Assembly (NCBI GenBank): GCA_947487845.1
Contig: CANKYC010000047.1
Location: forward strand, 1-8,816
Length of the DNA stretch: 8,816 nucleotides
Direction: 5' to 3'
DNA from: Rickettsiales bacterium
Lineage (GTDB): Bacteria > Pseudomonadota > Alphaproteobacteria > Rickettsiales > UBA1997
The notes below the pieces were generated by a model. It searched no databases. It was not told where the DNA came from and saw nothing but the letters and a program-made list of their open reading frames with translations. The translations under genes were made by a program, and so were the position numbers. Positions 6,063 through 8,816 of this stretch are shown piece by piece. Position 1 is the first letter of the stretch. Each line of letters begins with the position of its first letter.

Positions 6063-7169
6063 ATGCAAAAAAAAATCTACACAATCATTTTCACCGCGTT
6101 TTTTTGCATAACAAATAATTGCAGCCAAGCGCCAAAAGCCGATCCATTTATTCTGTCAACTTTGCCTGAAATTCAAGCATTGGAAAAACAAGATCACGCT
6201 TTTTGTTCATCATTGAAAATTGATTTTAATAAAAACACCGATTTAAAAAGCGGTCTTTACTGGCGCTGCCGCTTGTCGCTTGCTAAATACCGGATTTTAA
6301 CAGATAGCAGATTGTCGGAAGATGCAAAACATAATCTCAATATTAGCGATTTAATTGCCAAAATTTCTCTAAAACTTGCTGACACGCCAGAATCGATTTT
6401 AAGTCGTGAGAATAAAAAAATGGATCGACGCCAACATGAGCAATGTTTGAAATTAGGCTATATTATTGCAACTGAAGATAAGGCAAAAATTGATGATTAT
6501 TTTTCCTGTCGCCGCGCTTTAATTGACGAACAACAATTGGTACCGCCTTACGGCAATGTTGATTACTTGGATTATCCAAATAGTTCTTACGATATTGGTT
6601 TTGTGGTTGATCAAAGAATTGATGAAGAAACTCAACTCTTAAATGCTGCAAAAGTGCAATATCCAACTTGTGTAAAATATAATTTAAATAACGTAAATTA
6701 TAAAAATTGTACCATCGCACAAGAGCGCGCGCGCAAGTGTTTTGGTGAGATTGAAAAAAAGAGATTTAAAAAAGAATCGGAAGAAAAAACAATTTGCCAA
6801 CGTCGTTCTTATATCGAATTTCCTGATGAATATTTGCAGGTAAATGACCAAAAAAATAAAGATATTGAGCGCACGAAAAATAATTCAGATTTTTATAATA
6901 ATTATAGTTTTGCGGCTCTGGGAATTGATGATTCAAAGTTTGGAACTGAAGTTAAAAATGACAAAAATGTGAAGGATTTAAAAAAAGAAGAAGCGAAAAA
7001 AATTAATTCCAAATCCAGACTTTATACTAAATTTGAACTAACAAAATTGCGGCAAAAATATATTTTCGAATGCCAGAAAGAAGCTGATATCAAGATTCGC
7101 GGCTATATAGAAAGCTTGAAAGCTATTTGCGATGATATGATAAATTTTGAGGTGATTGGAGAGGAGTAA
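6063..7169 (+). CDS. Exported cysteine-rich protein of unknown function
   Basis: I do not recognise this 368-residue protein. It begins with a signal-like sequence: basic MQKK, a hydrophobic core IYTIIFTAFFCI, then TNNC20. Cys20 could be lipidated, but TNNC is a poor lipobox, so cleavage by signal peptidase I is equally possible. The rest is hydrophilic with no further membrane segment, so a periplasmic or surface place is likely. Ten cysteines after the signal fall mostly in spaced pairs: 48/69 and 128/149 (20 residues between), 226/245 and 337/356 (18 between), plus 203/216. The first two pairs share a pattern, C..L then aromatic..CR..L, suggesting repeated disulfide-bonded helical modules. 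Residues about 265-335 are a Lys/Asn-rich linker. It is divergent from pth, and its 3' end faces nadA across a hairpin array. No ribosome binding site is obvious. Confidence 0.8.
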   Translation: MQKKIYTIIFTAFFCITNNCSQAPKADPFILSTLPEIQALEKQDHAFCSSLKIDFNKNTDLKSGLYWRCRLSLAKYRILTDSRLSEDAKHNLNISDLIAKISLKLADTPESILSRENKKMDRRQHEQCLKLGYIIATEDKAKIDDYFSCRRALIDEQQLVPPYGNVDYLDYPNSSYDIGFVVDQRIDEETQLLNAAKVQYPTCVKYNLNNVNYKNCTIAQERARKCFGEIEKKRFKKESEEKTICQRRSYIEFPDEYLQVNDQKNKDIERTKNNSDFYNNYSFAALGIDDSKFGTEVKNDKNVKDLKKEEAKKINSKSRLYTKFELTKLRQKYIFECQKEADIKIRGYIESLKAICDDMINFEVIGEE

Positions 7170-7197
7170 ATAAGTTTTTTAAATTTTATAACACAGT

Positions 7198-7320
7198 AAA
7201 ACCCCCCAACCCCCTTGACAGGGGGCTTAGACCGAACTCGGATTAAAGCCCCCCCTGTTAAGGGGGGTTAGACCGAACTCGGATTAAAGCCCCCCTGTTA
7301 AGGGGGGTTGGGGGGTTTTG
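7198..7320. repeat. Array of C/G-rich hairpins, cluster B
   Basis: This is the same family as the array at 652-822. Outer arms AAAACCCCCCAACCCCC (from 7198) and GGGGGGTTGGGGGGTTTT (to 7319) are inverted. Between them two direct repeats of about 41 bp (7227-7267 and 7268-7307) each carry a linker TTAGACCGAACTCGGATTAA and a hairpin CCCCCCT-GTTA-AGGGGGG. The linker matches the reverse complement of the cluster A linker, so the two arrays run in opposite orientation. It lies between the convergent ends of the exported-protein gene (7169) and nadA (7434), where strong symmetrical hairpins could end or stabilise transcripts from both sides. There is no U-tract, so intrinsic termination is unproven. 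Confidence 0.9.
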
Positions 7321-7339
7321 CGATGTTGAATCATATATC

Positions 7340-7404
7340 AAAGCAAACTGGCAAAGCAAACTGGCAAAGCAAACTGGCAAAACAAACTGGCAAAACAAAC
7401 TGGC
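7340..7404. repeat. 13-bp minisatellite, five copies
   Basis: Five head-to-tail 13-bp units occupy exactly 65 bp: three of AAAGCAAACTGGC and two of AAAACAAACTGGC. The tract is 20 bp after hairpin cluster B and 29 bp before the end of nadA, in no reading frame. The block-wise G-to-A change suggests slippage-driven expansion, so copy number may vary between strains. Iterated sites can bind a protein, but nothing here identifies one. Confidence 0.92.
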
Positions 7405-7433
7405 TGAATCTCAATTAGCCCGTTTATGTCGCC

Positions 7434-8390
7434 TTAAGACATCTCAAGCATTTTGCGCAAAGGTTTCTCCGCCCTCACCCTCAACTCTTCATCCATTTGC
7501 AATTCACCACCAAACTTTGATTCATTGCCATATTTCATCACCAAATAAAGCTTCTCCAAAGTATTTAACTGCATGTATGGACAAGTGTTGCACAATGTAC
7601 ATCCTGCTTTATCGACAAACGGGCAATCGTAAAACTTTCCACTTGGGTTATTTTGTTTCATCTGGTGAATAATCATCGGCTCGGTCAAAACAATAAATTC
7701 TTCACTTTGATGATCTTTTGTATATTTCAAAAGCGATGAAGTTGAACCAATATGATTGGCGTATGAAAGCAGTGTTTGCGGGCATTCAGGATGAGCAATT
7801 ACTTTGGCATTTGGATGATTGGTAATTAATTTCACCAATTCTTTTTCGCTAAATCTTTCATGAACCATACAACTTCCATTCCACAAAATCATTTTGCGTC
7901 CGGTTTCTTTAATCAAATAACGTCCTAAATGCTGATCTGGCGCAAAAATAATTTCTTGATTCGCTGGAATTTGCTCGATGATTTTTTTGGCATTGGTCGA
8001 AGTAACAATAATATCCGACAAAGCCTTGATATCAGCGGAACAATTGATGTAAGTCACCACAATTGCGTGGGGATATTTTTTCTTAAATTCCGCGAAAGGA
8101 ATTGGCTGGCAAGAATCCTCCAAACTGCATCCCGCTTTTAAATCAGGAATTAAAACTTTTTTTTGCGGTGACAAAATTTTCGCCACTTCCGCCATGAATT
8201 TTACGCCACAAAAAACAATTTCATCCGCATTGGTTGCGGCGGCTTTGCGCGACAAATCAAGAGAATCGCCAACAAAATCTGCGATATCCTGAATTTCCGA
8301 ATCTTGATAATAATGCGCCAAAATCACGGCGTTTTGTTCTTTTTTTAAACGAAGAATTTCTTCTTCTAAATTTGTAGGGATTTCGTACAT
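7434..8390 (-). CDS. nadA: Quinolinate synthase NadA
   Basis: NadA condenses iminoaspartate with dihydroxyacetone phosphate to quinolinate, the second step of de novo NAD synthesis, using an oxygen-sensitive [4Fe-4S] cluster. The 318-residue product is full length. Cluster ligands fit Cys61 (VFCGVKFMAE), Cys174 (NGSCMVHERF) and Cys270 in the CTLCNTCPYM motif, which also holds Cys264 and Cys267. Other family marks are AHYYQDSEIQDIADFVGDSL (residues 25-44), TYINCSADIKA, FAPDQHLGRY and AHPECP. The ATG at 8390 is 17 bases after the trpS stop, so the two are probably cotranscribed. nadB and nadC, the partners before and after it in the pathway, are not in the window. Confidence 0.97.
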   Translation of the reverse strand: MYEIPTNLEEEILRLKKEQNAVILAHYYQDSEIQDIADFVGDSLDLSRKAAATNADEIVFCGVKFMAEVAKILSPQKKVLIPDLKAGCSLEDSCQPIPFAEFKKKYPHAIVVTYINCSADIKALSDIIVTSTNAKKIIEQIPANQEIIFAPDQHLGRYLIKETGRKMILWNGSCMVHERFSEKELVKLITNHPNAKVIAHPECPQTLLSYANHIGSTSSLLKYTKDHQSEEFIVLTEPMIIHQMKQNNPSGKFYDCPFVDKAGCTLCNTCPYMQLNTLEKLYLVMKYGNESKFGGELQMDEELRVRAEKPLRKMLEMS

Positions 8391-8407
8391 ACTTATTTTA
8401 TTTAAAC

Positions 8408-8816
8408 TTATTTCAAACCAACAATCGAAAAAACTTCATCTCTGGTTTTCGCCGCAATTTCCTGCGCTTGATTTTTGCCATTTTCCAAAACTTTTTTTAT
8501 GTAGTTTTGATCTTGTTTAAATCGCACTAAATTTTCCTGAATCGGACGCAGTTTTTCAATTAAACTTTCCGCCAAATCAGTTTTAAATTTGCCATTTCCT
8601 GCGGTTTCATATTCTTTGGCTAAATCTTCTGGAGACTTGTTTGAAGCCGCTGCAAATATATTCAACAAATTATAAATTTCCGGACGATTTTCATCGAAAG
8701 CAATTGTCGCAAGCGAATCAGTTTTCGCTTTTTTTACTTTCTTCAAAATCACTTCCGCGGAATCTTCCAAATTAATACGCGACAAATCTGATTCATCCGA
8801 TTTGCTCATTTTTTTC
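8408..8816 (-). CDS. trpS: Tryptophanyl-tRNA synthetase, C-terminal part
   Basis: The gene runs off the right edge; 135 C-terminal codons remain of a protein usually near 330 residues. The enzyme charges tRNA-Trp with tryptophan using ATP in the cytoplasm. The first visible codons give KKMSKS, the class I KMSKS signature, followed by DESDLSRINLEDSAEVILKK and KAKTDS, and then a helical C-terminal region with NRPEIYNLLNIFAA and LIEKLRPIQENLVRF, as in TrpS. The Met of KMSKS is internal, not a start. The Rossmann catalytic half and HIGH-type motif lie outside the window. nadA follows after 17 bases. Confidence 0.95.
   Translation of the reverse strand, partial: KKMSKSDESDLSRINLEDSAEVILKKVKKAKTDSLATIAFDENRPEIYNLLNIFAAASNKSPEDLAKEYETAGNGKFKTDLAESLIEKLRPIQENLVRFKQDQNYIKKVLENGKNQAQEIAAKTRDEVFSIVGLK

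Noticed and set aside
6063..6125. Firm lipoprotein call from TNNC20
   Set aside because: Asn at -1 and -2 and Thr at -3 fit the lipobox poorly, so I call it only an exported protein.
7198..7320. G-quadruplex formed by the GGGGGG tracts
   Set aside because: Only two tracts are close together (GGGGGGTTGGGGGG); the others are over 30 bases away and complementary C-tracts favour hairpins.
7405..7440. Intrinsic terminator for nadA (GGGCT...AGCC on the minus strand)
   Set aside because: The stem is only four or five pairs with a long loop and no U-tract.

Overview
The window is AT-rich bacterial DNA with compact minus-strand housekeeping genes and repeat-filled gaps. The peptidyl-tRNA hydrolase (HDDLDL, GGGHAGHNGLRSID) and the tryptophanyl-tRNA synthetase tail read as alphaproteobacterial. 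Low GC, weak or absent Shine-Dalgarno sequences and a large membrane protein with a phospholipase-C-like domain would suit a Rickettsiales- or Holosporales-like, host-associated lineage. That placement is inference, and the nadA gene means the cell keeps at least this step of de novo NAD synthesis.

Layout from left to right. Positions 1-882 hold no intact gene. They contain a 118-bp tandem duplication ending in a large palindrome (131-383), a possible frameshifted gene remnant (397-581) and an array of C/G-rich hairpins (652-822). Next comes a DEAD-box RNA helicase (883-2442, minus) with a long Lys/His-rich tail. A 197-bp gap precedes the most unusual gene (2640-5336, minus). It encodes about 898 residues: an acidic N-terminus, one membrane segment, a PI-PLC-X-like domain and a long C-terminal half with several hydrophobic segments and short internal duplications. 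Peptidyl-tRNA hydrolase (5435-6001, minus) lies just upstream of it and may share its transcript. A gene for a cysteine-rich exported protein of unknown function (6063-7169, plus) diverges from pth.

The gap at 7170-7433 holds a second hairpin array of the same family as the first, followed by five copies of a 13-bp repeat. Quinolinate synthase (7434-8390) and the C-terminal part of tryptophanyl-tRNA synthetase (8408 to the window edge) follow, both minus, 17 bases apart and probably one transcript.

Most genes are core functions: translation (trpS, pth), RNA remodelling (helicase) and NAD synthesis (nadA). The candidates for something new are the PLC-like membrane protein, the paired-cysteine exported protein and the two related hairpin arrays. 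No tRNA, rRNA, CRISPR array, transposase or integrase gene is visible.
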